Source of the DNA: Lacticaseibacillus zeae DSM 20178 = KCTC 3804
GTDB taxonomy: Bacteria > Bacillota > Bacilli > Lactobacillales > Lactobacillaceae
Direction: 5' to 3'
Assembly: GCF_000260435.1 (NCBI RefSeq)
Contig: NZ_BACQ01000055.1
Span: 1 to 64,000, forward strand
Length of the DNA stretch: 64,000 bases
In this document: piece after piece, positions 42,804 through 52,001 of the stretch
Layout of the letters: every line of letters starts with the position of its first letter
Numbering within the stretch: the first letter of the stretch is position 1
The notes under the pieces: model-generated
What the model was told of the DNA's origin: nothing
Seen by the model: only the letters and a program-made list of their open reading frames with translations
The model's database searches: none
Position numbers and translations under genes: made by a program

Positions 42804-43904
42804 ATGGGGACGCAGTTGGGTTTTGATTGGCGTCAAATGGTTCATTCGCGGAAGAATCTTGCCTTGGCAGGGTTGTTTGTTGCGGCTTTTATCATTGGCT
42901 TTTTTGCTTTGATGTGGACGCATCGCTTGGATGTCGGGCAGACGGCGCAGGCGACAGCGAATGCGGCGGTGGCTAATTACGCCGAATATAATCTGGACAC
43001 GTTGAGTAAGTCGCAGAAGCCGTTGTTGGCGAATCTGGACGCGCAGAATTCGGCAACCGGTGTGATTGGCTTGGGAATTAAGCTTGGTGAGCCCGATACA
43101 ACGCGGAACGGCTTGCTGAGCTTACGCAATGCACAGCTGGCAATGCGGCAGCGGCATTTTAAAGCGATCAACACGATGCCATTGCCGCCGCTTCATCAGC
43201 TAAAAGGCGATGTTTTGACGCTCACAAGACTAAAGAATGATGACAAACCTGCCGTTACCGGGGTGACAACCAGCAGTTCTTACATAGTCACTATCTTGCC
43301 TTATCTCAGTTGGCTCACCGGCGCAGCGGCTATTTTGCTTGCCTGCGATAGTTGGGTCGAACGGCGGCGCCACCAAACACTGATGACCGCACGTCCGTTA
43401 ACGGCTGGCGTGGCCGGCAGCAGTCGGATCCTGACGTTAACCGGATTTTATCTGCTCATTCTGGCGGCCGGCTTGCTGGCGATCGTTGCATTGCCGGCAT
43501 TATTCAACGGCATCGGTGATACTGCCTATCCACTGGCCGTCATGGGGAAAACATTATTACCGTTATGGCAATATCTCCTTCTGTTCGGCGGTCTGACACT
43601 CCTGGCCGGCATCTGGATCATTAGTTTCTGTATGCTGCTTAACACATGGGTCACAAATGCCTATCTGACGACCTTCATTGCGGCGGCAGTTGCCATCTCG
43701 CCACTGATGTTGCCGCAAGTCTTCCGCTTTCTTTGGTTCTTGCCAATTCCTTACCTTGATAGTTACGCCACCGTGAGCGGTACATTGATTGACCGCCTCA
43801 ATCAGCCGCTTGCCAGCACGTGGATCGGTGCCGGCCTGCTACTTGTCTGGGTTATTGTCAATCTTGGACTCTTTGGTTATCGGGTCAAGAAGGAGGTGGC
43901 ATAA
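42804..43904 (+). CDS. ABC-2-type permease, subunit 1
   Basis: A 366-residue membrane protein: one N-terminal membrane segment (about residues 18-36), a ~120-residue outside loop with LDTLSKSQKPLLAN, and five further segments from about 165 to the end. This is the layout of ABC-2 permeases. ATG 42804 is 6 nt after ATGGAGG. The stop codon overlaps the next permease start (TAATG). The three genes (two permeases and one ATPase) form an exporter with unknown cargo. Confidence 0.85.
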   Translation: MGTQLGFDWRQMVHSRKNLALAGLFVAAFIIGFFALMWTHRLDVGQTAQATANAAVANYAEYNLDTLSKSQKPLLANLDAQNSATGVIGLGIKLGEPDTTRNGLLSLRNAQLAMRQRHFKAINTMPLPPLHQLKGDVLTLTRLKNDDKPAVTGVTTSSSYIVTILPYLSWLTGAAAILLACDSWVERRRHQTLMTARPLTAGVAGSSRILTLTGFYLLILAAGLLAIVALPALFNGIGDTAYPLAVMGKTLLPLWQYLLLFGGLTLLAGIWIISFCMLLNTWVTNAYLTTFIAAAVAISPLMLPQVFRFLWFLPIPYLDSYATVSGTLIDRLNQPLASTWIGAGLLLVWVIVNLGLFGYRVKKEVA

Positions 43905-45097
43905 TGCGCTATTTTCGGTTTCAACTCCACCAACTACTCACTAACCGCAAAAACTTAGCCGTCATCGGCATTGCCTTGGTTGCGCTACTGTGTCAATTTA
44001 TCTTTTTCCCGCCCAACAAAGCGCCTGCCGAGCTGCCGACAAGAAATGCGCTGACCCGCGATCGCGATAAAAATGTGGCCTTCGTCAACGAACCTCATGG
44101 CACTTTGACAGCAAAGTGGGTTCCGGCCACGCGTGAGTTTGCCAACATCGAAACGCGCATGTTAAACGCCCAAAAGCAACAGCACACTCAGGCGTATGTG
44201 AAGGCAACCCTGCATTATCTGGCATTTTTAGGTCAAAATGCCGCCAATCCCGATGCCCAGTCCAGCCCGTTTCACTATCCGCTTTCCTATTACTTTGAGA
44301 ATCGCCAGTACCCTGATGCCGATGCGGCCTTTGCCAATGCGACTATGTACCGTTCACTGGAACCACTGGCTAAACAAGCCCATCCCGACACGGCCACGAT
44401 TAAGCAACAAACCTTTTGGCAAACCCTGTTTCGCGGTGCGGCTGGTGGCTGGTTGACAGCGCTATTGATCATCACGATTTTGTTTGCGAACGACTTGTTA
44501 ACGAGCGAACAACGCCACCGCAGCATTGCGCGCCTGTTGCCTATCAGTCCCTGGCACGCTGTTAACGCCAAAACGTTCACAGTTTTCACGGCATTATCCG
44601 GTTTTTTAGTGGCAGCAGTCGCCATCATTGCGACTTTTGTCATCCCGCAACACGGCCTGGGGTCATTATCAGCTGCGATTGCGTATTATGCGAAAGACGG
44701 CATGTCGATTAAATTGGATCCCTTAGCACTTGGCATTGCGCTGCCGACGATTCTGGGTCTAACCTTCTCGTTAATGTGGCTGTTCATTCGCCTGAACCTG
44801 TTATGCCAGCTGCTTTTCCATAACGAGTTGGTCGGGCTGGTTGTCAGTGCCTTTTTACTATTTGGGGAACCGCTTTATTTCATGCACGGCATTGCCTTTT
44901 CGGTTCCACAAACGGCGTATTATCTGCCGGGTTACATGAATCCGGCAGCAATCGTTAGCGGCTTACAGAATTTTCGCTACGATACCAGTCGCATGAGTCC
45001 GCTGGCTGCCGTCGTCGTTATTGGCAGTGTGATTCTCATGCTTGAGCTCGTGCTGTTCATCGTCACGCATCGCCGGCGCGCCGCTATTATCAAGTAA
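43904..45097 (+). CDS. ABC-2-type permease, subunit 2
   Basis: A 397-residue membrane protein with the same architecture as subunit 1: first membrane segment at about residues 16-34, a long outside loop (about 40-165), and five or six segments after it. Both begin with a similar phrase (HQLLTNRKNLAVIG here, QMVHSRKNLALAG in subunit 1), so the two arose by duplication. ATG is 9 nt after AAGGAGG and shares bases with the previous stop. Confidence 0.85.
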   Translation: MRYFRFQLHQLLTNRKNLAVIGIALVALLCQFIFFPPNKAPAELPTRNALTRDRDKNVAFVNEPHGTLTAKWVPATREFANIETRMLNAQKQQHTQAYVKATLHYLAFLGQNAANPDAQSSPFHYPLSYYFENRQYPDADAAFANATMYRSLEPLAKQAHPDTATIKQQTFWQTLFRGAAGGWLTALLIITILFANDLLTSEQRHRSIARLLPISPWHAVNAKTFTVFTALSGFLVAAVAIIATFVIPQHGLGSLSAAIAYYAKDGMSIKLDPLALGIALPTILGLTFSLMWLFIRLNLLCQLLFHNELVGLVVSAFLLFGEPLYFMHGIAFSVPQTAYYLPGYMNPAAIVSGLQNFRYDTSRMSPLAAVVVIGSVILMLELVLFIVTHRRRAAIIK

Positions 45098-45111
45098 ACG
45101 GAGGTCTCACA

Positions 45112-45990
45112 ATGGAACTGCAATTACAAAGTCTCGCCTTGAGTTTTAAAAATAAGCCGCACGTCATTGACAACATTAGTCTCACCATGAGCAGTGGCTC
45201 GATTGTGGGCATCGTGGCGCCTAATGGGACAGGTAAAACCACCTTGTTGCGCCTGATCCTCAATGACCTCAAGCCGCAGTCCGGTAAAGTTGTCTTAGAC
45301 GGGCAAACCTATGGCAGTCAAAAGCAAAGCCTTGCAATGCATCGCCAAATGTGTCTTTTTCCGGTTCAAGACGACCTGTATCCCGACTTGTCAGGTAAAG
45401 CCCATCTTGACTATTACGCGCGACTTTGGCGTAACCGCAAGAAAAGCGTCAAGCAAATCATCACAGCACTGGATATGCACGATTATGTCAATCAGCCAGT
45501 GCGGACTTACTCGATGGGGATGAAGCAGCGGCTTTGTTTTGGCATGGTCATGGCGGCAAATACGCCGATTATGCTGCTGGACGAGTTCATGAACGGTCTG
45601 GACACCATCAACGTTGCGCGCATGTCGCGAATTCTGCGTGGCTTACGAGCGGAAGGCAAGCTGATCATTACCGTGTCGCACTTATTGAACAATCTGCAGG
45701 GTTATGCTGACCTAATCTACTTCATGCGTGATGGTAAAATCATCAAAACGATCGATCAGCATGAACAGCAGCCGCTGTACATCCAAGTGGCGGCCGACAA
45801 TGCCAACCGTCTACCCCGGATGCCCTGGCAACATTACCCGAACGGCCTATTGGTTTTGCCGGTTAATGAACTTCCCGGCCAACATTTCAATCAGTTGTTG
45901 CTGGGACTTGCTGCACATCACATTGCCTTTAAATTGGCACCGCTGGATCTCGACACTTATTTCAACGAGTTTTACGAAGCCGAACGTTAA
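45112..45990 (+). CDS. ABC transporter ATP-binding protein
   Basis: A 292-residue ATPase with Walker A GIVAPNGTGKTTLLR (about residues 30-44), signature YSMGMKQRLC (about 133-142), Walker B IMLLDEFMNGLD (about 153-164) and the switch His in TVSHLLNNL. The C-terminal ~80 residues are an accessory domain. It lies 14 bp after the second permease gene with ACGGAGGT 7-8 nt before ATG. It powers the two-permease exporter. Confidence 0.92.
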   Translation: MELQLQSLALSFKNKPHVIDNISLTMSSGSIVGIVAPNGTGKTTLLRLILNDLKPQSGKVVLDGQTYGSQKQSLAMHRQMCLFPVQDDLYPDLSGKAHLDYYARLWRNRKKSVKQIITALDMHDYVNQPVRTYSMGMKQRLCFGMVMAANTPIMLLDEFMNGLDTINVARMSRILRGLRAEGKLIITVSHLLNNLQGYADLIYFMRDGKIIKTIDQHEQQPLYIQVAADNANRLPRMPWQHYPNGLLVLPVNELPGQHFNQLLLGLAAHHIAFKLAPLDLDTYFNEFYEAER

Positions 45991-46012
45991 TGTTCAGTCC
46001 GTCTTAACCACC

Positions 46013-46037
46013 GAAAACCGCTCATCGGCGGCTTTTC
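46013..46037 (+). terminator. Terminator of the ABC exporter operon
   Basis: GAAAACCGC and GCGGCTTTTC arms with TCATC between, ending in CTTTTCTTG, 22 bp after the ATPase gene. Confidence 0.65.
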
Positions 46038-46093
46038 TTGTTTAATGACGGCGATCACGTGGAATTTCGTAAAATGAATTAAGCATATGTACC

Positions 46094-46121
46094 TTACATT
46101 GGCGCATGTTTCTGCTACAAT
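46094..46121 (+). promoter_or_regulatory. Promoter of kup
   Basis: TTACAT (46094-46099) and TACAAT (46116-46121) are 16 bp apart, giving a short leader of about 23 nt before the GGGGGTG ribosome site. No riboswitch fits in this space. Confidence 0.6.
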
Positions 46122-46150
46122 GGCGTTATTACTTTTCAGGGGGTGCACGA

Positions 46151-48205
46151 ATGGCGTCAGGCTTGGCTGCTAATAAGAAGCTGAAGCATAAAATTTCTGC
46201 CGCGGCTTTACTTGTAACACTCGGTGTTGTTTATGGAGATATCGGAACATCACCGCTTTATGTTATGAAGTCAATCGTTGCCGGAAACGGCGGCATGGGA
46301 CATTTTGATACCGATTTTTTGGTCGGTTCTGTTTCGTTGATCTTCTGGACCTTGCTCATCATCACCACGATCAAGTATGTGTTGATCGCGTTACGAGCTG
46401 ATAACAACGGTGAAGGTGGTATATTTGCCTTGTACACGCTTGTTCGTCAGCGCGCTCGCTGGTTAGTCTTACCAGCCATGATTGGCGGGGCTGCTTTATT
46501 GGCTGATGGCATGTTAACGCCGGCTGTGACGGTGACAACGGCAATTGAAGGGCTCAAAGGTGTCCACATCAATGGCAATATTCTGATTGACAATCAGCAA
46601 CAAGTCATTTGGGTCACGATTTTTATCATCACCTTTTTGTTCTTCATCCAGCGCTTTGGCACCGATCTCATCGGCAAGGCGTTCGGCCCCATTATGTTTG
46701 TGTGGTTCACCTTTTTAGGCGTTGCCGGCTTTCTGGCGTTGTCAAAAGACTGGTCAATGTTACGCGCCTTGAATCCTTACTACGCGCTGCGTTTGCTGGT
46801 TAGCCCGGATAATAAGATGGGCCTGTTTATTTTAGGCAGCATTTTCCTGGCGACCACCGGGGCCGAAGCGCTGTATTCGGACATGGGCCATGTGGGGCGT
46901 GGCAATATTTACTTAAGTTGGCCTTATGTTAATATCTGTCTAGTGTTGAACTACTTTGGCCAGGCAGTGTGGCTGGACCGCAATTCGCATGTGACGGCGT
47001 TTAACAAAATCAGTGATTTCAACCCATTCTTTCAGATGCTGCCGGAAAGTATCCGGCTGGGTGCGATTATTTTGGCAACTTTAGCTGCGATTATTGCGTC
47101 ACAGGCCTTGATTTCCGGTTCTTACACATTAGTTTCCGAAGCCATCAAACTGCGCTTCTTGCCGCGGTTACACATTGTTTATCCAACCCGGCTTAAAGGC
47201 CAGCTGTATATCCCGGTTGTCAACACCATTTTGTGGGTGGCGTGCCTGGCAATCATCGCCTACTTCAAGACCAGCGCCGAAATGGAAGGCGCCTACGGAT
47301 TGGCCATCACGATTACCATGTTGATGACCACCTTGCTGCTGTATCAATACTTACGGGTACACCACGCGCCGACTGTGATCGCATTGGGCACCTTGATCTT
47401 CTTTGGTGCCATCGAAACAGTCTTCTTCATTTCCAGTGCCGTTAAGTTTCTCCATGGTGGTTATGTCACCGCAATGATTGCCTTTGTGATCCTAGCGATT
47501 ATGTTTGTCTGGCAATACGGCGGTCGGATTCGCGACGACAACACGTACCGGGCAGAAATGGCTTCACTGTTCGCTTATAAAAAACAGCTTTCAGAATTAC
47601 GTAGCGATCCGAACTATCCGACTTATACCACTAATTTGGTGTATATGACCCAGATTGCCAATGACCACTACATTAAAAAAGAAATCCTGTACTCGATTCT
47701 GGACAAACGGCCGAAACGTGCCCAAGTTTATTGGTTTGTAACGGTCAACGTTACCGATGAACCCTACACAGCCGAATACACGACTGACACTTACGGCACC
47801 GACTACATGGTCAATGTCCAGCTGTTCCTAGGCTTCCGGATGGAGCAACAGGTCAACGTTTTCCTGCGGCAGATTGTCAATGACATGATGCGTGAAGGCG
47901 AATTGCCAACCCAGCCGCAAAAATACACCACCATCCCGGATCGGCAGGTCGGTGATTGGACGTTTGTACTTTTACACGAAGAATTGTCACCGCAAACTCA
48001 AATCAAAGGTTTCCAGAAAACCATCATTCAGGCGCGGCTGTGGCTCCAGCGCGTCACCGTTTCGCCGGCTCAGTGGTTCGGCCTGGAATATGCCGATACA
48101 CTAGATGAAACTGTACCGCTTGTGCTGGGGAAGATTCCGATTACCAAGCTAACGCGATTAAGTCGGTCGCAGGTTGATGCTCAGGCTGAAGACGAAGACG
48201 ATTAA
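46151..48205 (+). CDS. kup: KUP-family potassium uptake protein
   Basis: A 684-residue potassium/proton symporter. The KUP signature GVVYGDIGTSPLYVMKSIV lies at about residues 24-42, followed by twelve membrane segments up to about residue 455 and a ~225-residue soluble C-terminal domain (LFLGFRMEQQVNVFLRQI near 570). ATG 46151 was chosen because GGGGGTG lies 7 nt upstream; an ATG 15 codons earlier overlaps the promoter. Single gene with its own terminator. Confidence 0.96.
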   Translation: MASGLAANKKLKHKISAAALLVTLGVVYGDIGTSPLYVMKSIVAGNGGMGHFDTDFLVGSVSLIFWTLLIITTIKYVLIALRADNNGEGGIFALYTLVRQRARWLVLPAMIGGAALLADGMLTPAVTVTTAIEGLKGVHINGNILIDNQQQVIWVTIFIITFLFFIQRFGTDLIGKAFGPIMFVWFTFLGVAGFLALSKDWSMLRALNPYYALRLLVSPDNKMGLFILGSIFLATTGAEALYSDMGHVGRGNIYLSWPYVNICLVLNYFGQAVWLDRNSHVTAFNKISDFNPFFQMLPESIRLGAIILATLAAIIASQALISGSYTLVSEAIKLRFLPRLHIVYPTRLKGQLYIPVVNTILWVACLAIIAYFKTSAEMEGAYGLAITITMLMTTLLLYQYLRVHHAPTVIALGTLIFFGAIETVFFISSAVKFLHGGYVTAMIAFVILAIMFVWQYGGRIRDDNTYRAEMASLFAYKKQLSELRSDPNYPTYTTNLVYMTQIANDHYIKKEILYSILDKRPKRAQVYWFVTVNVTDEPYTAEYTTDTYGTDYMVNVQLFLGFRMEQQVNVFLRQIVNDMMREGELPTQPQKYTTIPDRQVGDWTFVLLHEELSPQTQIKGFQKTIIQARLWLQRVTVSPAQWFGLEYADTLDETVPLVLGKIPITKLTRLSRSQVDAQAEDEDD

Positions 48206-48224
48206 GTCGAAAATCAAATTAATT

Positions 48225-48284
48225 AAAAAGGTGCACCACAAGTCATGAAGCAAATTTTGCTGCTGACTTGGGTGCATCTTTTTA
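48225..48284 (+). terminator. Terminator of kup
   Basis: AAAAAGGTGCACC..AAGTC pairs with GACTTGGGTGCATCTTTTT across a loop of about 22 nt, 20 bp after the stop codon. Confidence 0.82.
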
Positions 48285-48340
48285 TATGGTCTGAATCGCG
48301 ATCATTTGACTGCGATTATTCTTACATCGGTCATTACGGA

Positions 48341-50971
48341 TTACGAACGGGCCTTTGCCTTTTTCGTGGCCCGCAACGTTGCCTGAGCCGCGGCCAGTCG
48401 CGCAACGGGGACGCGGTATGGTGAGCAGGAAACGTAGCTGACGCCGATGCTGTCAAAGAAGGCAACTGAGTCCGGATCACCACCGACTTCACCGCAGACG
48501 CCGATTGGCAATTGCGATTTTGTCGCGCGGCCTTTGTTGATAGCCATCTTCATCAACATGCCAACGCCTTCTGTATCAACCGTTTGGAATGGATCGGCCG
48601 GCAGGATTTTCTTTTCCAGGTAGGCTGGCAGGAATGAGCCGACATCATCACGCGAGTAGCCGAAGGTCAACTGGGTGAGATCGTTGGTGCCGAAGCTGAA
48701 GAAATCGGCGGCATTGGCGATAGCATCAGCGGTGACGCATGCGCGCGGTGTTTCGATCATCGTTCCGACTTCATACGTCACCTGAATGCCTTTAGCGGAG
48801 GCCATCTGTTCGATTTCATTGACCACCAGTCGGCGTACCCAACGCAATTCGGTTTCCGAGTTGGTAAGCGGAATCATGATATGCGGCGTCACGGTGACGC
48901 CTTCATCGGCTAACCGGAAGACCGCATGCATCATCGCGCGAACCTGCATCGCGTAGATATCCGGGAAGGTAACGGCTAAGCGATCGCCGCGATGGCCCAA
49001 CATCGGATTGACTTCTTTCAGCGCCGCCATCCGCTCGCGCAACTGATTTTGCTCTAGACCCAGCTCATTCGCCACTTCGTTAATTTCGCGTAAGTCATGC
49101 GGGAGAAATTCATGTAATGGTGGATCCAGTAAGCGAATTGTGACACTTTTACCTGCTGCCAGACGATATAAATCATAGAAGTCTTGTTCCTGCATTTTCT
49201 CTAAGGCAGCCAGCGGTGCTTTACGACCTTCCGCATCTTTTGCCAAAATCAGTCGGCGCATTTGTAACAACCGCTCCGGCTGGAAAAACATGTGCTCGGT
49301 TCGGGTTAGTCCGATGCCATCCGCACCAAAAGTGAGCGCCTGCTGCAGATCCTTTGGCGTATCGGCGTTGGTGTAAACGCCCATCCGACTCGCTGCTTTG
49401 GCCCAATCCAGCAAGGTTGCCAGACTTTCCTTAACCATGGCGGCGGTGGTTGTGATGCGCCCGCGATAAAGGTGCCCGGTTGTGCCATCGACCGATACCC
49501 AATCGCCTTCATGGAGCACAATGTCACCGACCGTGGCTGTTTTAGCGTGTTCATCGACACTCAGCGCGTGCATCCCCACGACGCCGGTGGCTCCCATGCC
49601 GCGGGCAACCACTGCTGCGTGCGAGGTCATGCCGCCGCGCGCGGTGACAATCGCCTGACTGACGATCATCCCTTCAATGTCCTCCGGTGAGGTGTCCTGC
49701 CGCATCAAAATAACCTGATGACCGGCTTCGTGCGCGGCTTTGGCTTCTGCGGCGGTAAAATAAACTTCACCGGTTGCCGCGCCGGGAGATGCCGGTAAAC
49801 CGGTGGCCAAAACGTCATGGGCCGCCAATGCCTGCTGGTCAAACTCCGGATGCAGCATGTCACTAAGCGATTTCGGCTCAATCCGCATTAAGGCTTCCTG
49901 CCGATCAATCAGGCCTTCATTGACCAAATCAACGGCAATTTTAACCGCAGCAGCTGGCGTCCGTTTTCCGTTACGCGCCTGCAATAGATAGAGTTCGCCA
50001 TGTTCGATCGTGAATTCGAGATCCTGCATGTCACGATAATGCTGCTCCAAAGTCGTGGCGATTGCAGCCAGCTGATCGTAAACTTCCGGCATCTGCTCAT
50101 GCAAGACCGCCACCGGTTGCGGCGTCCGCACGCCGGAGACAACATCCTCACCTTGAGCATTTAAAAGATACTCACCAAACAAGGCGCGTTCGCCGGTCGC
50201 CGGATCGCGGGTAAAGGCCACCCCGGTACCGGAATCTTCACCAGCGTTGCCGAAAACCATGGTCTGCACATTAACGGCTGTACCCAAATCTTCAGGAATA
50301 TGATTTTCGCGCCGATAAATCACTGCGCGCCGATTGTTCCACGATTCAAACACCGCAACAATCGCCGCTAAGATCTGGGCTTTGGGCGATTGCGGGAACG
50401 ATTTGCCGGCGTCTGTGTAAAGCTGTTTGAAGGCCTGGATAATCTGCTTCAGGTCATCTGTGGTTAAGGCCAGATCAGACGTGTACCCTTTTTCCTGTTT
50501 GATCGCGGTCAAAACATCATCAAACGCACTTTCCGATAGACCGTAGACGACATTCCCGAACATGGCCAGCAGCCGGCGATAACTATCATAGGCGAAACGC
50601 GTATCCGCCGTCAGTGTTGCCAGCGCCTGCACGGTTTGGTCGTTCAACCCGATATTCAAAATCGTGTCCATCATGCCAGGCATCGAAATCGGTGCGCCGG
50701 AACGAACCGAAACCAGCAGTGGCGCGGTCGGGTCGTCAAAACGTTTCCCGGTAGCCTGTTCCAATGCCTGCAAATGTTCGTCCAGTTCAGCCAACAAGGT
50801 ATCTGACAGAGCATGTTGCTGCTGATAGTCATGGCAGGCCGCCGTTGTCATGGTGAATCCCGGAGGAACCGGTAAGCCAAGATTCGTCATTTCGGCAAGA
50901 TTAGCCCCCTTGCCACCCAATAAAGCCCGCATCTCCATGTTGCCTTCCGCAAACGCATAGATTTGTTTCAT
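48341..50971 (-). CDS. ppdK: Pyruvate, phosphate dikinase
   Basis: An 876-residue PPDK that interconverts pyruvate, ATP and phosphate with phosphoenolpyruvate, AMP and diphosphate. The N-terminal ATP-grasp domain carries GGKGANLAEMTNLGLPVPPGF (split about residues 19-39), the swivelling phosphohistidine is in GGMTSHAAVVARGMG (about His455), and the C-terminal PEP domain has IGVCGEVGGDP with the catalytic Cys (about 834). ATG 50971 is 6-7 nt after GGGAGG. A CcpN-like regulator is encoded upstream, as expected for a gluconeogenic enzyme. The usual PPDK regulatory kinase/phosphatase gene (DUF299) is not in the window. Confidence 0.96.
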   Translation of the reverse strand: MKQIYAFAEGNMEMRALLGGKGANLAEMTNLGLPVPPGFTMTTAACHDYQQQHALSDTLLAELDEHLQALEQATGKRFDDPTAPLLVSVRSGAPISMPGMMDTILNIGLNDQTVQALATLTADTRFAYDSYRRLLAMFGNVVYGLSESAFDDVLTAIKQEKGYTSDLALTTDDLKQIIQAFKQLYTDAGKSFPQSPKAQILAAIVAVFESWNNRRAVIYRRENHIPEDLGTAVNVQTMVFGNAGEDSGTGVAFTRDPATGERALFGEYLLNAQGEDVVSGVRTPQPVAVLHEQMPEVYDQLAAIATTLEQHYRDMQDLEFTIEHGELYLLQARNGKRTPAAAVKIAVDLVNEGLIDRQEALMRIEPKSLSDMLHPEFDQQALAAHDVLATGLPASPGAATGEVYFTAAEAKAAHEAGHQVILMRQDTSPEDIEGMIVSQAIVTARGGMTSHAAVVARGMGATGVVGMHALSVDEHAKTATVGDIVLHEGDWVSVDGTTGHLYRGRITTTAAMVKESLATLLDWAKAASRMGVYTNADTPKDLQQALTFGADGIGLTRTEHMFFQPERLLQMRRLILAKDAEGRKAPLAALEKMQEQDFYDLYRLAAGKSVTIRLLDPPLHEFLPHDLREINEVANELGLEQNQLRERMAALKEVNPMLGHRGDRLAVTFPDIYAMQVRAMMHAVFRLADEGVTVTPHIMIPLTNSETELRWVRRLVVNEIEQMASAKGIQVTYEVGTMIETPRACVTADAIANAADFFSFGTNDLTQLTFGYSRDDVGSFLPAYLEKKILPADPFQTVDTEGVGMLMKMAINKGRATKSQLPIGVCGEVGGDPDSVAFFDSIGVSYVSCSPYRVPVARLAAAQATLRATKKAKARS

Positions 50972-51092
50972 CACAAATCCTCCCATTCGTTAAATATGAC
51001 GTTATATATGTTCGCTATATAATGTATTATTTAGCCATGGAAATTGCAAGCGTTTACACTTAAAAATTGGCCTATTTGTTTTAAGTTTTTTT

Positions 51093-51210
51093 GAGCGTGA
51101 GCCGGCGCGCTTAGAAGTCGGAGTGTAAGCGGCCTTGGGCGTGATGGTCCGGGTTTGACCATTGCGACCAAGGTCCTTACACGCAGACTTCTGCGCCGGT
51201 GAACGCGTTA
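51093..51210. repeat. Palindromic intergenic repeat, copy D
   Basis: Nearly the same as copy A and in the same orientation; both share AAGGTCCTTACACGCAGACT. It starts GAGCGTGAGCCGGCGCGC and ends GCGCCGGTGAACGCGTTA. It lies between ppdK and the CcpN-like gene. Confidence 0.85.
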
Positions 51211-51252
51211 TGACAGCACGAAAAAAGCTGCTGGCAGTATTCGCCAAACAGC

Positions 51253-51867
51253 CTACGGAGCAAGGGTTTCGATCAGATATTTAAAAATGCGATTCTTGGT
51301 AATTTTTCCGATGACATGCGTGTCACCGCGGTTTTGGACTACTGGCAACGAATCAACGTTGTGTTTAAGCAGCAACTTGCTGGCGTCCATAATCGTGGTA
51401 TCAGCCGTCACGGTAACAACATTGGGCATCCGAGTCATCACGATACTGGCAGGCAATGTCGTATCGCGATCGGTAAAGCTGGCCCGCAGCAAATCTTTAC
51501 GCGAAATCAGGCCAACCAAGGCACCGTCATCATCCAGCACATACAAGGAGCCAACATCGGCGATAAAAAGCTTGGTCACCGCTTCTTCCATCGAGGTTGT
51601 GAGCTTGATTTCCGTTGGTGGAAGCAGGATTTTGGCAATGGCCATTTTAAACAACGCCTCGTTGCCGGCCGGTAAAATGCTGGCACCCTGGTAGGCGTAA
51701 CCTACTTTAGGCCGGGCATCCAGAATGCCAATCGTTGTCAGCAGACGCAAATCGGCCCGAATCGTGGCCAAACTGATTTTTAACTTGGCCGCTAATGTTT
51801 CCCCGGTCATGGGGCTATCAGCTTTCAACAGCTGAACAATTTTACGTTGACGTTTGGTAAGTTGCGT
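51253..51867 (-). CDS. ccpN: CcpN-like CBS-domain transcriptional regulator with a non-standard start
   Basis: A protein with an N-terminal winged helix (LTKRQRKIVQLL..SPMTGETLAAKLKISLATIRADL) and two CBS domains (VGSLYVLDDDGALVGLISRKDLLR and VDSLPVVQNRGDTHVIGKITK), like Bacillus CcpN, which represses gluconeogenic genes during glycolysis by sensing adenylates. GGAGG stands just upstream of the expected start, but the codon at 51865-51867 at the right distance (8 nt) reads ACG. No ATG, GTG or TTG follows until TTG at 51828, which would remove the first helix. Either ACG is used or the gene is weakly translated or damaged. Confidence 0.8.
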   Translation of the reverse strand, partial: TQLTKRQRKIVQLLKADSPMTGETLAAKLKISLATIRADLRLLTTIGILDARPKVGYAYQGASILPAGNEALFKMAIAKILLPPTEIKLTTSMEEAVTKLFIADVGSLYVLDDDGALVGLISRKDLLRASFTDRDTTLPASIVMTRMPNVVTVTADTTIMDASKLLLKHNVDSLPVVQNRGDTHVIGKITKNRIFKYLIETLAP

Positions 51868-51953
51868 AGGTGCCCCCTCCTTTTTATAATCAACAGTATA
51901 ACATTTTTAGGATATATGACGTGATATTCAACCTTAAAAAGTTGGAATATGCC

Positions 51954-52001
51954 AAAAGAAATCCGGCACATCGGGTAAGCCGACCTGGCCGGAATTCTTT
52001 T
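51954..52001 (-). terminator. Terminator of the phosphoglycerate mutase gene
   Basis: AAAAGAAATCCGGC and GCCGGAATTCTTTT arms flank a loop with its own pairing (CGGGTAAGCCG). It directly follows the stop codon of the minus-strand gene. Confidence 0.82.

Noticed and set aside
42804-45990. A bacteriocin or lantibiotic exporter with a nearby peptide gene
   Set aside because: No small peptide gene with a leader was found around the ABC genes; cargo left unknown.
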